Shown one piece after another: positions 15,408 through 23,989 of a DNA stretch of 53,528 bases. The notes under the pieces are model-generated. The model searched no databases. It was given only the letters and a program-made list of their open reading frames with translations, and had not been told where the DNA came from. Made by a program: the position numbers and the translations under genes. Location: positions 1-53,528 of the forward strand of contig CAYNHL010000010.1 in NCBI GenBank assembly GCA_964397015.1, written 5' to 3'. The stretch's first letter is position 1. Each line of letters opens with the position of its first letter. This DNA comes from MADRE2 sp964397015 (GTDB lineage: Bacteria; Desulfobacterota; Desulfobacteria; Desulfobacterales; Desulfobacteraceae).

Positions 15408-17446
15408 TTGTATTGATATACAGTATCAAGCTGATTCGGTTCATATTTTACACAGGACTTATCTGCGTTGCCCTGGCGGCAATCGGAATAACGACCCTTG
15501 TCTTCCATGCAGCCTCAGACCTGCCCAAGCTGCCCCATCCGCTTAGCCGGATTATCGAAACTCCACAGACCCGTATATTCACAAGCTCGGGCCAGATGCT
15601 GATCACCCTTGGTGAACGTAACACCGTTCCATTGAACAGGGTATCCAGGGACTTTATCAACGCTATTCTTGCCGTCGAGGATCACCGGTTTTTCGATCAT
15701 CACGGCATCAACAAGCTCAGGACACTCAAAGCTTTATACATTACCCTGTTCGAGCCAGGACAGGTACAGGGCGCATCGACCATTACCCAGCAGCTGGCCA
15801 AAAATCTATTTTTCACCTTTGAACAATCCTATATCAGAAAATTCAAGGAAATGCTGGTGGCCTTCCAGATCGAAGCTTCCAACAGCAAAGAGGAAATACT
15901 TCATGCCTACATCAACCAGATACACTTTGGAGCGGGCGCCCAGGGGGTTGAAAAAGCGGCAAAGGTATTTTTCAATAAATCCGCCATTGACTTGACGCTC
16001 AGTGAAGCCGCCCTGCTTGCCGGTCTGCCGAAATCACCCACCGGCTACAATCCCTTTCACCATTTTGACCGGGCAATGGAGCGGCGGGACGTGGTATTGA
16101 ACAGAATGGCCAGCGCCGGCTTTATTTCAGCGGACCAGGCACGTGAAACATCGATGATGAAGCCGGAACTCCACGCCCGGCGTACCGACAACCGGACAGG
16201 CAGCTATTTTCTCGATACAGTGATCAACCAGCTTATCAAAACCTATGGACAGGAGGTCGTCTATTACGGCGGCATCAAGGTAACCACGACACTGGATATG
16301 AAACTGCAGTCCACCGCTATTGGGGCCCTGCAATCAGGCCTCACCCGGCTCGATGAACTCATGGGGCTGCAGGAAAACGATCCTGTAAAACCCCAGGGGG
16401 CACTGGTTGCAGTTGATCCGGCATCAGGTGCCGTCAAGGCCATGCTGGGCGGCAGGAATTACTATGAAAGCGAGTTCAACCGGGCTGTCCGGTCCAAACG
16501 CCAGCCGGGATCCGGGTTCAAACCTTTCTTATATTACCAGGCAATGCAGCAGCTCGGATATCACCCGGCCACCGTCATGACAGACCGGCCCGTCATTATT
16601 CCGGTAAAAGGCGCTCCGGACTGGGAGCCTGAAAATTTCAGCAACCGGTACAGAGGGGACATGATCCTGAAAAAGGCCCTGACTCTTTCAGTCAACACCA
16701 TTGCAGCCCAGCTGATGCACGAGATCGGCCCGGGTCCTGTCATCAAGGCCGCCCGGACATGCGGGATCAAAAGCCCCCTGGATGAAGTGTATTCACTGGC
16801 CCTGGGCACATCCCTGGTTTCTCCTCTTGAAATGGCAGGCGCCTTTTCGACATTTGCCACCCTGGGAGTCCGGCATGAGCCGTTTATGATCTGGCGGGTC
16901 GAAGATCCTTTCGGGCGAGTGCTTTATGAGCATATCATCCAGGAAAAACAAGTACTTGAGCCATCGGTTGCCTACCAGGTTCTGGATATGATGGCATCTG
17001 TCATAGACCAGGGCTCCGGGCGGATAATCCGGCAATCCGGGTTCAACCATCAGGCCGCAGGCAAAACCGGCACCACGGACCGTTATAATGACGCCTGGTT
17101 CACGGGGTTCACACCGACCCTGTGCACCTCTGTATGGACCGGATTTGACAAGAACAGGCCGTTGATAGACATCAATGGCGTTGGTATTACAGGAGGACGA
17201 GGCGCCGGACCCATCTGGGCCGAATTCATGGAAAACGCCCTCAAGGGACAGCCGGAAAGGCATTTTCCCATTCCTGACGACATCCGTTTCGTGGCGGTAA
17301 ATGCCGCTACAGGTTGCAGGATCGATGCCCAGGCCATAAATGATACTGAAGCTGACTCCCTGGTTCAAGAGCCGGTTGAAGAAATTGTCGTTCCCCTGAA
17401 ACCGGATCAGTTTCCCTGTGACCCCGTCCCGGAGGCCGACCGATGA
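15404..17446 (+). CDS. Bifunctional class A penicillin-binding protein (PBP1A-like)
   Basis: Peptidoglycan polymerase and cross-linker anchored by one N-terminal transmembrane helix (about residues 8-35). The GT51 glycosyltransferase domain has the catalytic Glu in AVEDHRFFDHHG (about 92) and GASTITQQLAKN. The transpeptidase domain has the SxxK serine in QPGSGFKPF (about 370), SVN as SxN, and KTGTTD (about 553). The ORF could open at 15356, but GTG 15404, which overlaps the preceding stop and follows AAGAAGAGG, gives a normal N-terminus, so 680 residues are assigned. It overlaps the next gene by ATGA. All catalytic motifs are intact. Confidence 0.94.
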   Translation: MIVLIYSIKLIRFIFYTGLICVALAAIGITTLVFHAASDLPKLPHPLSRIIETPQTRIFTSSGQMLITLGERNTVPLNRVSRDFINAILAVEDHRFFDHHGINKLRTLKALYITLFEPGQVQGASTITQQLAKNLFFTFEQSYIRKFKEMLVAFQIEASNSKEEILHAYINQIHFGAGAQGVEKAAKVFFNKSAIDLTLSEAALLAGLPKSPTGYNPFHHFDRAMERRDVVLNRMASAGFISADQARETSMMKPELHARRTDNRTGSYFLDTVINQLIKTYGQEVVYYGGIKVTTTLDMKLQSTAIGALQSGLTRLDELMGLQENDPVKPQGALVAVDPASGAVKAMLGGRNYYESEFNRAVRSKRQPGSGFKPFLYYQAMQQLGYHPATVMTDRPVIIPVKGAPDWEPENFSNRYRGDMILKKALTLSVNTIAAQLMHEIGPGPVIKAARTCGIKSPLDEVYSLALGTSLVSPLEMAGAFSTFATLGVRHEPFMIWRVEDPFGRVLYEHIIQEKQVLEPSVAYQVLDMMASVIDQGSGRIIRQSGFNHQAAGKTGTTDRYNDAWFTGFTPTLCTSVWTGFDKNRPLIDINGVGITGGRGAGPIWAEFMENALKGQPERHFPIPDDIRFVAVNAATGCRIDAQAINDTEADSLVQEPVEEIVVPLKPDQFPCDPVPEADR

Positions 17447-18714
17447 TCTGGATGATCAGAAACCTTTGCATCCGGTTCTGGATCACGGCAGTGACCGGTA
17501 TCCCGGCAGCGTTTGCAGCAGCTTCACTCACCGTTGATACAGCACCGGGATCAGGGCCTGTCATCGCCGGCGCCCTTGTGATCATACTGTTTTTTTTCAT
17601 CATCGATAGCATGTTCCATCTAATGGGAAAAAAAATGATATCCCGGCTGATCAAAGAAGGTGCATCCTGGGAACGGGCAGGCATCATGGTCAAAAGTGAA
17701 CAATGCTATATTAAAGCTGTCAGGGTGTTTGACTCTTTTTTACTGTCCCCGTTCCGGTCAAAGAAGACCTCCCTGGCCCTGACAGGCTCACTGGCAAGAT
17801 TCATGCTGACATCCCGGCGCCGTCAGTCCCCTTTTTCCAGAGCGGTAACGACCTATCTGCGACTTAACCCTTCAGACGGGGATATCTCCCTGTTATGGCT
17901 CAAATCCCTGTTCAAAAAGGAGCGCATCACATCAGAAGACGAAGAACTTGTGACCAGGCTGGCACTGGTGCACGGGGATTCACCCAGGCTGCTGCCCGTC
18001 CTGACCCGGTTTTTCCTTGACCTGAACCGGACCGACTACAGTGCCCAGAAAGTATTCCGCCATGCTCTTGACGACCCGGCCCTGAAACGTCATTTTGCAG
18101 ACCGCATCAATGCTTTGATCGATATTGAAAAAGAAGCTGTGCCTGAAAAAGATATGCAGGCATTTCAATCCCCGGCTACCGTCAAACCTGAAAAATCCCT
18201 GCAGATAAAGCAGATGGCTGTCGATACGGCAGGGGTTTTGAAAAAAGCCGCCGGAAAATCCCTGTCCGCAGTAACCGCCGCTGCCAGTTTTATCCTCTTG
18301 TCCCTGGTATTTTGCCGGGACTATGTCAAAGAAAGAGAAAAAGTCCAGTTTATTTTAAAAACAGGTATTACCGCCGTGACCGGTATTTTCCTTACCGTAT
18401 TCATTATCACTACCGTCACCCGCCTGGTTCCTCCCAAAACACCGAAAGACGATCCCAAACCCATTGAAATTCCGGTTCCCAAACCCTTTACCATCCAGGT
18501 GGCAGCCTACCTGAAACAGGCACATGCAGGCCGGTACGTCGACCGCCTGGAAAAACACGGCATCACGGCCAGGATCAAACAGGTGGAAGGCGGCGGAAAA
18601 ACCTGGTTCCTGGTAATGGTATCGGAATTTGAAAACAAGTCTGATGCAGCCCGTTACGGCCGGGAATTGAAAGAACAGGGTATTATTGACGACTTTTTTG
18701 TCAACAACAAGTAA
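17443..18714 (+). CDS. Membrane protein with C-terminal SPOR domain
   Basis: 423 residues. Two hydrophobic segments near the N-terminus (about 8-28 and 38-60), a middle helical cytoplasmic-looking region (70-270), further hydrophobic stretches around 280-295 and 308-325, a Pro/Lys linker (330-347) and a SPOR domain from about 348 to the end (FTIQVAAYLKQAHAGRYVDRL, WFLVMVSEF, GIIDDFFVNN). SPOR domains bind denuded glycan strands at septa. Coupled by ATGA to the penicillin-binding protein, so it likely acts with it at division sites (inference). The middle region is not recognised. Confidence 0.8.
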   Translation: MIWMIRNLCIRFWITAVTGIPAAFAAASLTVDTAPGSGPVIAGALVIILFFFIIDSMFHLMGKKMISRLIKEGASWERAGIMVKSEQCYIKAVRVFDSFLLSPFRSKKTSLALTGSLARFMLTSRRRQSPFSRAVTTYLRLNPSDGDISLLWLKSLFKKERITSEDEELVTRLALVHGDSPRLLPVLTRFFLDLNRTDYSAQKVFRHALDDPALKRHFADRINALIDIEKEAVPEKDMQAFQSPATVKPEKSLQIKQMAVDTAGVLKKAAGKSLSAVTAAASFILLSLVFCRDYVKEREKVQFILKTGITAVTGIFLTVFIITTVTRLVPPKTPKDDPKPIEIPVPKPFTIQVAAYLKQAHAGRYVDRLEKHGITARIKQVEGGGKTWFLVMVSEFENKSDAARYGRELKEQGIIDDFFVNNK

Positions 18715-18740
18715 ATCACTCAACTTCCTTAGCTGGTGAG

Positions 18741-19367
18741 TTAAAGCTGGATTGTTTTATCTGCAAGCTGCATGGCTGTGACGATATCCAGCATATTGGT
18801 GGTCTGTCCCAAAGCCTTCCGGTCCATCAGAGACAGGTGTGTCAGGCAGGTACCGCATACAAGGATACGGGTCCCGTTTTCTTCCAGCTCTTTTAGTTCA
18901 TCGAGCACCGGGGATCCCTCGATGGCAAATCTCACACCGTGATTCACAAATATCAGATGCCACAGATCATTCCCCATTTCCCTGAGGGTTTTAAGGTAAT
19001 TGACCATCAGCTTCTGCCCGAGTTCTGAATCACCCCTTCCGATTTCCATGGAACCGACGAGGATCAAAATTTTCTGGGCAGGTCCACTGCTTTCCGCCGC
19101 TGATGTCACATCCGGTTCCGTTGACGGATTGTGGCCGGCAACCCTGGATTTTGATGTATCCATAATGGCGGTTATAACGGAATTTTGGCCGTCGGAGTCA
19201 ACGCTGACACTGTATCCGCTGAACTCCATAAACCTGCTGACGTTTTCAACGGCTGAATCGTTATCCACCAGCACATCGACCCGGTCCGGATGTGCTGCTT
19301 CAATCAGGGTTCTTGCTTCAAGTACAGGCCCGGGGCAGTCCAGGCCCCGGCAGTCCAATTTTTCCAT
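18741..19367 (-). CDS. yedF: Sulfurtransferase-like selenium metabolism protein YedF
   Basis: 208 residues in two domains. Residues 1-70 are TusA/SirA-like with the cysteine in CRGLDCPGPVLEAR; about 100-208 are DsrE/DsrF-like (ILILVGSMEIGRGDSELGQKLMVNYLKTL, then ILVCGTCLTH). This two-domain architecture is the YedF family that tracks with selenium use. AAGGAG six bases upstream of ATG 19367 fixes the start; the longer reading to 19463 adds unrelated residues. It lies 2 kb from a selenocysteine-containing hydrogenase and may help deliver selenium for selenophosphate (inference). selD and selA/selB are not in the window. Confidence 0.88.
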   Translation of the reverse strand: MEKLDCRGLDCPGPVLEARTLIEAAHPDRVDVLVDNDSAVENVSRFMEFSGYSVSVDSDGQNSVITAIMDTSKSRVAGHNPSTEPDVTSAAESSGPAQKILILVGSMEIGRGDSELGQKLMVNYLKTLREMGNDLWHLIFVNHGVRFAIEGSPVLDELKELEENGTRILVCGTCLTHLSLMDRKALGQTTNMLDIVTAMQLADKTIQL

Positions 19368-19655
19368 GCTGTCTCCTTGAAATATATCCAGTGGGAAATA
19401 TGACAATAAAATAAGAACCCCGGACTGAGTGGTCAAATTGAAATATCCGATAGCAAATGACAAAAAGTATTTGTTTTATCGATAGTATACAGTTTAATGA
19501 CAAAAGCCTGAACGTTCGGGTTGCAAAAATGTCCGGTTGCAGTATTATTAGACAGGATGTCATACCCTTTCATACAATAAGATCCAAGGTCCCTGTATTG
19601 GTGGTTCCCTTCGAGGATGATGAAAAAACACCCCGGGACTGATCAAGCCCTTGCT
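19368..19655. other. Intergenic region between dusB and yedF
   Basis: 288 bases without a convincing gene. A 61-codon plus-strand ORF (19457-19642) has no ribosome-binding site or recognisable sequence. A palindrome-like CCTGAACGTTCGGG (19507-19520) lies about 140 bases upstream of yedF and could be a binding site, at low confidence. Confidence 0.4.
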
Positions 19656-20663
19656 TTAAAAAAGGTTCAGGTTCGGCCGACTGTTAATTTGAAGCCGGCC
19701 TGAAAGTGCCGGACGGATACCGGCCTCGAGTTCAGCTATTGTATTACCGCACAGCATCTTTTTGCAGATGTCATGGCCGAACTTGAAATTGGCGCTGAAA
19801 TAGGGAACAAATTTTTTGAACAGTTTCACTGCATACACCTCGTTATAATGACGGGCAAGCAGTGACAGCATTCGAACGGCTGTATCCAGGTAAATGGTCT
19901 GATCCGGTTCAAATCCATTTGTCAGCTGAGCGAAGATCCACGGTTTTGCCACTGCCGCCCGGCCGATCGACAACCCGTCGCAGCCCGTCCTCTGGATCAT
20001 CTTAATACCGTCTGCTTCATCAAATATATTTCCGTTTCCAAACACCGGCACCTTCACCGCCTGTTTGACATATCCTATTTGGTCCCACCGGGGGGGACGG
20101 TTCCGACGGTCCGGGGCAACCCTTGGATGAAACGTCAGGGCATCGGCACCGGCAGCCTCGAATGCAGCAGCCATGCGGGCCGCATATTCCGGGTCATTTT
20201 TCCATCCCGTCCGGAATTTGACCATAACGGGTATGGATACTGCGCTCCGGACAGCCCGGACAATATCTGATGCTTTTACAGGATCTTTCAGCAGGGCTGC
20301 TCCCGCACCTTTTTTGCAGATGGCGGCCACGGAACAACCGAAATTAAGATCCACACCAAAGAACCCCTCTGCTTCAATTCTTTGAGCCGCCTTTGCCATG
20401 GTTTCCGGCGCGCTGCCAAAAATCTGGCACACACAAAAAGGCAGTTCATCGTCTCTCCACCTGAAAACCGGTGATACCAGGCGGTTTTCATGGGGAACAG
20501 CCCGGTCGCTGCACATACCTGTAAACAAAAGTCCTGCACCGCCGAATTCCGCCACCAGCTGCCGGAATGCCACATTACCTATCCCGGCCATTGGTGCCAG
20601 GAAAAGAGGTGAGTTTATTTTTCTGCCCCGGATTACCAGCGGCTTTTTCAGCAGTGATCGCAT
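19656..20663 (-). CDS. tRNA-dihydrouridine synthase
   Basis: 335-residue FMN TIM-barrel enzyme reducing uridines in the tRNA D-loop. The N-terminal FLAPMAGIGNVAFRQL is the Dus signature; the catalytic cysteine lies in VDLNFGCSVAAICKKGAGAAL (about residue 110); VKFRTGW, LTFHPR and FGNGNIF follow as FMN-binding loops, and GLSIGRAAVAKPWIF matches the phosphate-binding end. It is DusB-like in length, though the NFGCSV form differs from the common NMGCPV. The start is not well fixed: AGGAG lies 19 bases upstream of the ATG. Confidence 0.9.
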   Translation of the reverse strand: MRSLLKKPLVIRGRKINSPLFLAPMAGIGNVAFRQLVAEFGGAGLLFTGMCSDRAVPHENRLVSPVFRWRDDELPFCVCQIFGSAPETMAKAAQRIEAEGFFGVDLNFGCSVAAICKKGAGAALLKDPVKASDIVRAVRSAVSIPVMVKFRTGWKNDPEYAARMAAAFEAAGADALTFHPRVAPDRRNRPPRWDQIGYVKQAVKVPVFGNGNIFDEADGIKMIQRTGCDGLSIGRAAVAKPWIFAQLTNGFEPDQTIYLDTAVRMLSLLARHYNEVYAVKLFKKFVPYFSANFKFGHDICKKMLCGNTIAELEAGIRPALSGRLQINSRPNLNLF

Positions 20664-20783
20664 ATCTTGTATATTGATCTTTATTCTCCTGATTTTATGG
20701 CGCTCACGCCTTGAAAACAGACTGCCCTGAAGGTATAACCAGTGTGAACGGCCTGCTTGTACAAAATATAATAGGGGATGATC

Positions 20784-21185
20784 ATGACATCATATCAACC
20801 GGTTCACCATACCACAGTTCAGATTTATTATGAAGACACCGACCATTCAGGCGTGGTTTACCATGCCAATTACCTGAAATATTTTGAACGGGCAAGGGAA
20901 GATATCATTGGCATCGAGACCCTGGCACAAATGTGGCACGATGAAGGGATTGGATTTGCCGTATACAAGACCAGCCTGACCTTCCAGGATGGTGCCGTAT
21001 TTGGAGACACCCTTGACATCCGCACCACCTGGCACAAAGACGGTGACTACCGTATTGTGTTTTTTCATGAAGCCTGGCGGCCGAAAGGCAACAAACCCGC
21101 TGTGAACTGTACACTGGAACTTGTATGCCTGGCTCCTGAAAAGCGGCTGATTCCCATTCCAGGCCTTGATTTTTTATCCAGTTGA
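20784..21185 (+). CDS. YbgC-like acyl-CoA thioesterase (4HBT superfamily)
   Basis: 133-residue hot-dog-fold enzyme that hydrolyses acyl-CoA thioesters. The signature YYEDTDHSGVVYHANYLKYFERAR (positions about 16-39 of the protein) contains the catalytic Asp in the D-H-S-G-V-V-Y-H form of the YbgC/4-hydroxybenzoyl-CoA thioesterase group. Two in-frame ATGs are close (20778 and 20784); AGGGG at 20773-20777 fits the second better. The gene stands alone between dusB and the hydrogenase promoter. The substrate is unknown. Confidence 0.9.
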   Translation: MTSYQPVHHTTVQIYYEDTDHSGVVYHANYLKYFERAREDIIGIETLAQMWHDEGIGFAVYKTSLTFQDGAVFGDTLDIRTTWHKDGDYRIVFFHEAWRPKGNKPAVNCTLELVCLAPEKRLIPIPGLDFLSS

Positions 21186-21258
21186 CTCAATGCTTTAAAA
21201 TCTTATCGATTTTTACGATTTCAATTCCACAATTAATTGAAAAATCCAATACAAATTG

Positions 21259-21287
21259 TTGACAGCCTATTTTTTGCTTTATATACT
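21259..21287 (+). promoter_or_regulatory. Sigma-70 promoter of the [NiFeSe] hydrogenase genes
   Basis: TTGACA (21259-21264) and TATACT (21282-21287) are separated by exactly 17 bases, close to consensus, about 97 bases upstream of the small-subunit start. This leaves a leader of roughly 90 bases without an obvious terminator. Confidence 0.75.
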
Positions 21288-21384
21288 GGCCTATCATTAA
21301 TTTATAGAAGCATAAGCGACCGGGTTTGTTTACCCGCTGAGTTTTGTTCAATCATAAATTATAAACCGCATCAAGGAGGTGCCC

Positions 21385-22353
21385 GTGAAAGACGAACACA
21401 TGTTGCCGGATACGCAACAGCAAAAAAAAGGGGTGACCAGGAGGGATTTTCTCAAAGCCTTTACTGGAACAGCCGCTGGAATCGGTATTTCCCAAATGTT
21501 CAATCCTGCGCTGGTTGCAGCAATGCAGGAAGAACTCAAGAACCATCCGGTTCTCTGGATCCAGGGCCAGGGCTGCACCGGATGTTCGGTATCATTGCTG
21601 AACAGCGTGGATCCAAGCATCGCAAAAGTCCTCCTGGATATCATCAGTCTTCAGTACCATCCAACGATCATGGCAGCAGAAGGCAATACCGCCATGGAAA
21701 ACTGTTATGAAATTGCCATGAAGTACAAGGGAAAATTTTCACTGGTAGTGGAAGGAGCCATTCCCACGGCTGCAGACGGAAAATACTGCATCGCCGGTGA
21801 ACTCCACAGGAAAGGATTCACCATTGAAAAAACCATGGTCGACATGACAAAGGAACTTGGATCTGCTGCCGGCAGCGTTATCGCCATCGGCACCTGCGCT
21901 ACCTACGGCGGCATTCCCGCAGCCAAGGGAAACATTACAGGCGCCACAGGGGTTAGAGATTTCTTCAAGCAATACGGCATCACGACCCCTGTAGTCAACC
22001 TGCCCGGCTGCCCGACTCATCCTGACTGGATTGTCGGATCCATCGCCCACCTGCTCACCAAGGGAATTCCAGAGCTTGACTATGACGGCCGGCCGGTTCT
22101 CTTTTTTGGAGAAAACATCCATGACAACTGTCCGCACCTCGATGAGTACGATGCCGGCATCATGTCAGCCTCCCTGTCCGACCCCAAGGGATGCCGTATG
22201 GATTTAGGATGCAAGGGACCAGAAGTCTATGCAGACTGCTTCAAGCGCAAATGGAACAGCGGCCTGAACTGGTGTGTGGACAACGCGGTCTGCATCGGAT
22301 GCGTGGAGCCGGGATTCCCGGATGCTTTCTCTCCTTTCTACGAACCTATGTAA
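21385..22353 (+). CDS. hysB: Periplasmic [NiFeSe] hydrogenase, small (electron-transfer) subunit
   Basis: 322-residue Fe-S subunit that carries electrons between the Ni site and periplasmic cytochromes. A Tat signal (TRRDFLKAF at 18-26, hydrophobic stretch to about 47) exports the folded heterodimer. Proximal-cluster cysteines are in QGCTGCS, GTCATYGG and PGCPTHP; distal ligands are His/Cys in ENIHDNCPHL and Cys in GCRMDLGC; the last cluster region reads NWCVDNAVCIGCVEPGF. The Cys in NWC replaces the proline of standard [NiFe] enzymes and predicts three [4Fe-4S] clusters, as in [NiFeSe] hydrogenases. AAGGAGG five bases before GTG 21385 decides the start over an upstream GTG at 21379. The large subunit follows after 35 bases. 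Confidence 0.94.
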   Translation: MKDEHMLPDTQQQKKGVTRRDFLKAFTGTAAGIGISQMFNPALVAAMQEELKNHPVLWIQGQGCTGCSVSLLNSVDPSIAKVLLDIISLQYHPTIMAAEGNTAMENCYEIAMKYKGKFSLVVEGAIPTAADGKYCIAGELHRKGFTIEKTMVDMTKELGSAAGSVIAIGTCATYGGIPAAKGNITGATGVRDFFKQYGITTPVVNLPGCPTHPDWIVGSIAHLLTKGIPELDYDGRPVLFFGENIHDNCPHLDEYDAGIMSASLSDPKGCRMDLGCKGPEVYADCFKRKWNSGLNWCVDNAVCIGCVEPGFPDAFSPFYEPM

Positions 22354-22367
22354 CGATAGAATATTTT

Positions 22368-22386
22368 TAAAACCAAGGAGGTTTTA
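22368..22386 (+). promoter_or_regulatory. Small hairpin holding the ribosome-binding site of the large subunit
   Basis: TAAAACC (22368-22374) can pair with GGTTTTA (22380-22386), leaving AAGGA in the loop, so the AAGGAGG of hysA is partly in a weak A/T-rich stem. It may tune translation relative to hysB; stability is low. Confidence 0.3.
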
Positions 22387-22388
22387 CT

Positions 22389-23897
22389 ATGGCAGGCTGT
22401 AAACCAAAAGCAGTCCCGGTGGGAGCCGGAGAAAAAATAAAAGTGGCAATCGATCCGGTCACCCGGATTGAGGGCCATCTCAAGGCTGAAGTTGAAGTCA
22501 AGGGTGGCAAGGTTGTAGATGCCCACATTTATGGCGGCATGTACCGCGGCTTTGAACAGATACTCAAAGGCAGGGATCCCAGGGATGCCTCCCAGATAAC
22601 CCAGCGGATCTGCGGCGTTTGCCCTACGGCACATGCCACCGCATCCGTACTTGCTCTCGATGACGCATTCAACGTACAGGTGACGGATAACGGCCGGATC
22701 GCCAGGAACCTGATCCTGGGCGCAAACTTTATCCAGTCTCATATTCTCCACTTTTATCACCTGGCAGCACTTGATTATGTAAACGGGCCGGACGTTGCCC
22801 CGTTTATCCCGAGATACGCCAAAAACGATGTCCGCCTGGACGAAGCTACAAACCAGGTAGGTGTCAACCAGTATCTCGAAGCTCTTGAAATAAGAAAGAT
22901 ATGCCATGAAATGGTGGCACTGCTCGGCGGCAAGATGCCCCATGTCCAGGGTATGATTGTCGGCGGCACAACTGAAATCCCGACACGGGAAATCCTGAAC
23001 GCCTATGCTGAACGTTTCAAAAAAGTCAAAACATTTGTAATGGAAAAATATGTCCCGCTGGTTTACCTGCTGGCCGGTCCCTACGGTGACCTGCTCAAAA
23101 CCGGCGGCGGATACAAGAACTGCGTGGCATGGGGTGTTTTCCCGGAAGCAAACGGCGATACCCTGCTGAAAAGAGGTGTTTACACCGATGGCAAGGATTA
23201 TGCGGCAGATACATCCCTGATCAAAGAATACGTCAAGTATTCCTATTTTGATGATGCAACCACCGGCTTGAACCACACCCAGGGAAGAACCATACCGGAT
23301 CCTTACAAAAAGGATGCCTACAGTTTTATCAAGGCCCCGAGATACAATGACAGACCCCATGAAGGCGGGCCTCTGGCCAGGATGTGGGTAACCAACCCCG
23401 AACTGTCCAAAACCGGCCAGAACGCACTGGGCGTGAAAAAAGTCCGTGATATCGGTGATGCAGCTTTCTCCATCCTCGGACGTCATGTTGCCAGGGCGGA
23501 AGAATGCGCCATGGTTGTCGATGCTGTTGAACGCTGGATTACCGAAGCCCAGCCCGGAAAAGAGACTTTTGTCCCGACCCCGGTGCCAGATTCAGGCGAA
23601 GGCCTCGGACTGACAGAAGCTCCCCGTGGAGCACTGCTCCATTACATCAACATCAAAAACCGTGTCATCGACAATTACCAGATCGTATCTGCAACCATCT
23701 GGAACGCCAACCCGAGAGATGACATGGGACAGCGTGGTCCCATTGAGGAAGCATTGATCGGAGTGCCGGTGCCGGATACTGACAACCCGGTGAATGTGGG
23801 GCGCCTGATACGCTCCTTTGACCCCTGACTGGGATGTGCCGTCCACGTGCTGGACGCAGATACCGGTAAAGTAACCGTAATGGATGTACCACTCTAA
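22389..23897 (+). CDS. hysA: Periplasmic [NiFeSe] hydrogenase, large subunit, with selenocysteine
   Basis: Catalytic Ni-Fe subunit taking up or evolving H2, 502 residues when the TGA at codon 480 is read as selenocysteine. The first Ni/Fe ligand pair is RICGVC (C75, C78). The second motif is D-P-U480-L-G-C483-A-V-H486; the usual DPCxxCxxH has Sec in place of the first Cys. After H486 come 16 residues to TAA at 23895; this tail would be removed by the maturation protease. Stopping at the TGA would delete both C-terminal ligands and leave a dead protein. It has no signal peptide, as expected since it is co-exported with hysB. A terminator follows 30 bases on. Automated callers would truncate this gene at 23828. 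Confidence 0.95.
23826..23828 (+). other. In-frame TGA read as selenocysteine
   Basis: Codon 480 of hysA. Upstream context encodes RSFDP, downstream L-G-C-A-V-H, the exact C-terminal Ni-binding motif of [NiFeSe] hydrogenases. The same frame stays open to TAA at 23895-23897. Confidence 0.93.
23837..23858 (+). promoter_or_regulatory. Candidate bacterial SECIS hairpin
   Basis: CGTCCA (23840-23845) pairs with TGGACG (23851-23856), closing a five-base loop CGTGC that begins 18 bases after the TGA. Two more pairs are possible below after a one-base bulge. The small apical loop with a G-U at this distance fits the SelB-binding elements placed just downstream of UGA in bacteria. The hairpin lies within coding sequence. 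Confidence 0.7.
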
Positions 23898-23926
23898 TTT
23901 GACAATCCAATTGTTTTAAACCTTTA

Positions 23927-23961
23927 AGGGGAATGGGACATCCCATTCCCCTGATTTTTTT
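23927..23961 (+). terminator. Rho-independent terminator after hysA
   Basis: AGGGGAATGGGA (23927-23938) is perfectly complementary to TCCCATTCCCCT (23941-23952), followed by GA and seven T. It separates the structural genes from the maturation protease gene, so the latter would be expressed by readthrough or from its own weak promoter. Confidence 0.85.
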
Positions 23962-23989
23962 ATACAGACGTCAGGAAACGAATAGATCC

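Noticed and set aside
18715..18740. Bidirectional terminator between the SPOR gene and yedF
   Set aside because: The short arms do not pair convincingly and no T-run follows.
19457..19642. 61-codon ORF in the dusB-yedF gap
   Set aside because: No ribosome-binding site, no family resemblance and unclear codon pattern.
22338..23486. 382-codon ORF on the minus strand opposite hysA
   Set aside because: It lies entirely opposite a well-conserved hydrogenase gene and has no recognisable protein motif; a shadow of the real frame.
23826..23828. TGA taken as a real stop, nonsense mutation or frameshift in the hydrogenase gene
   Set aside because: The same frame downstream gives the exact expected motif and tail, followed by a normal TAA and terminator; small-subunit features agree with the selenocysteine form.
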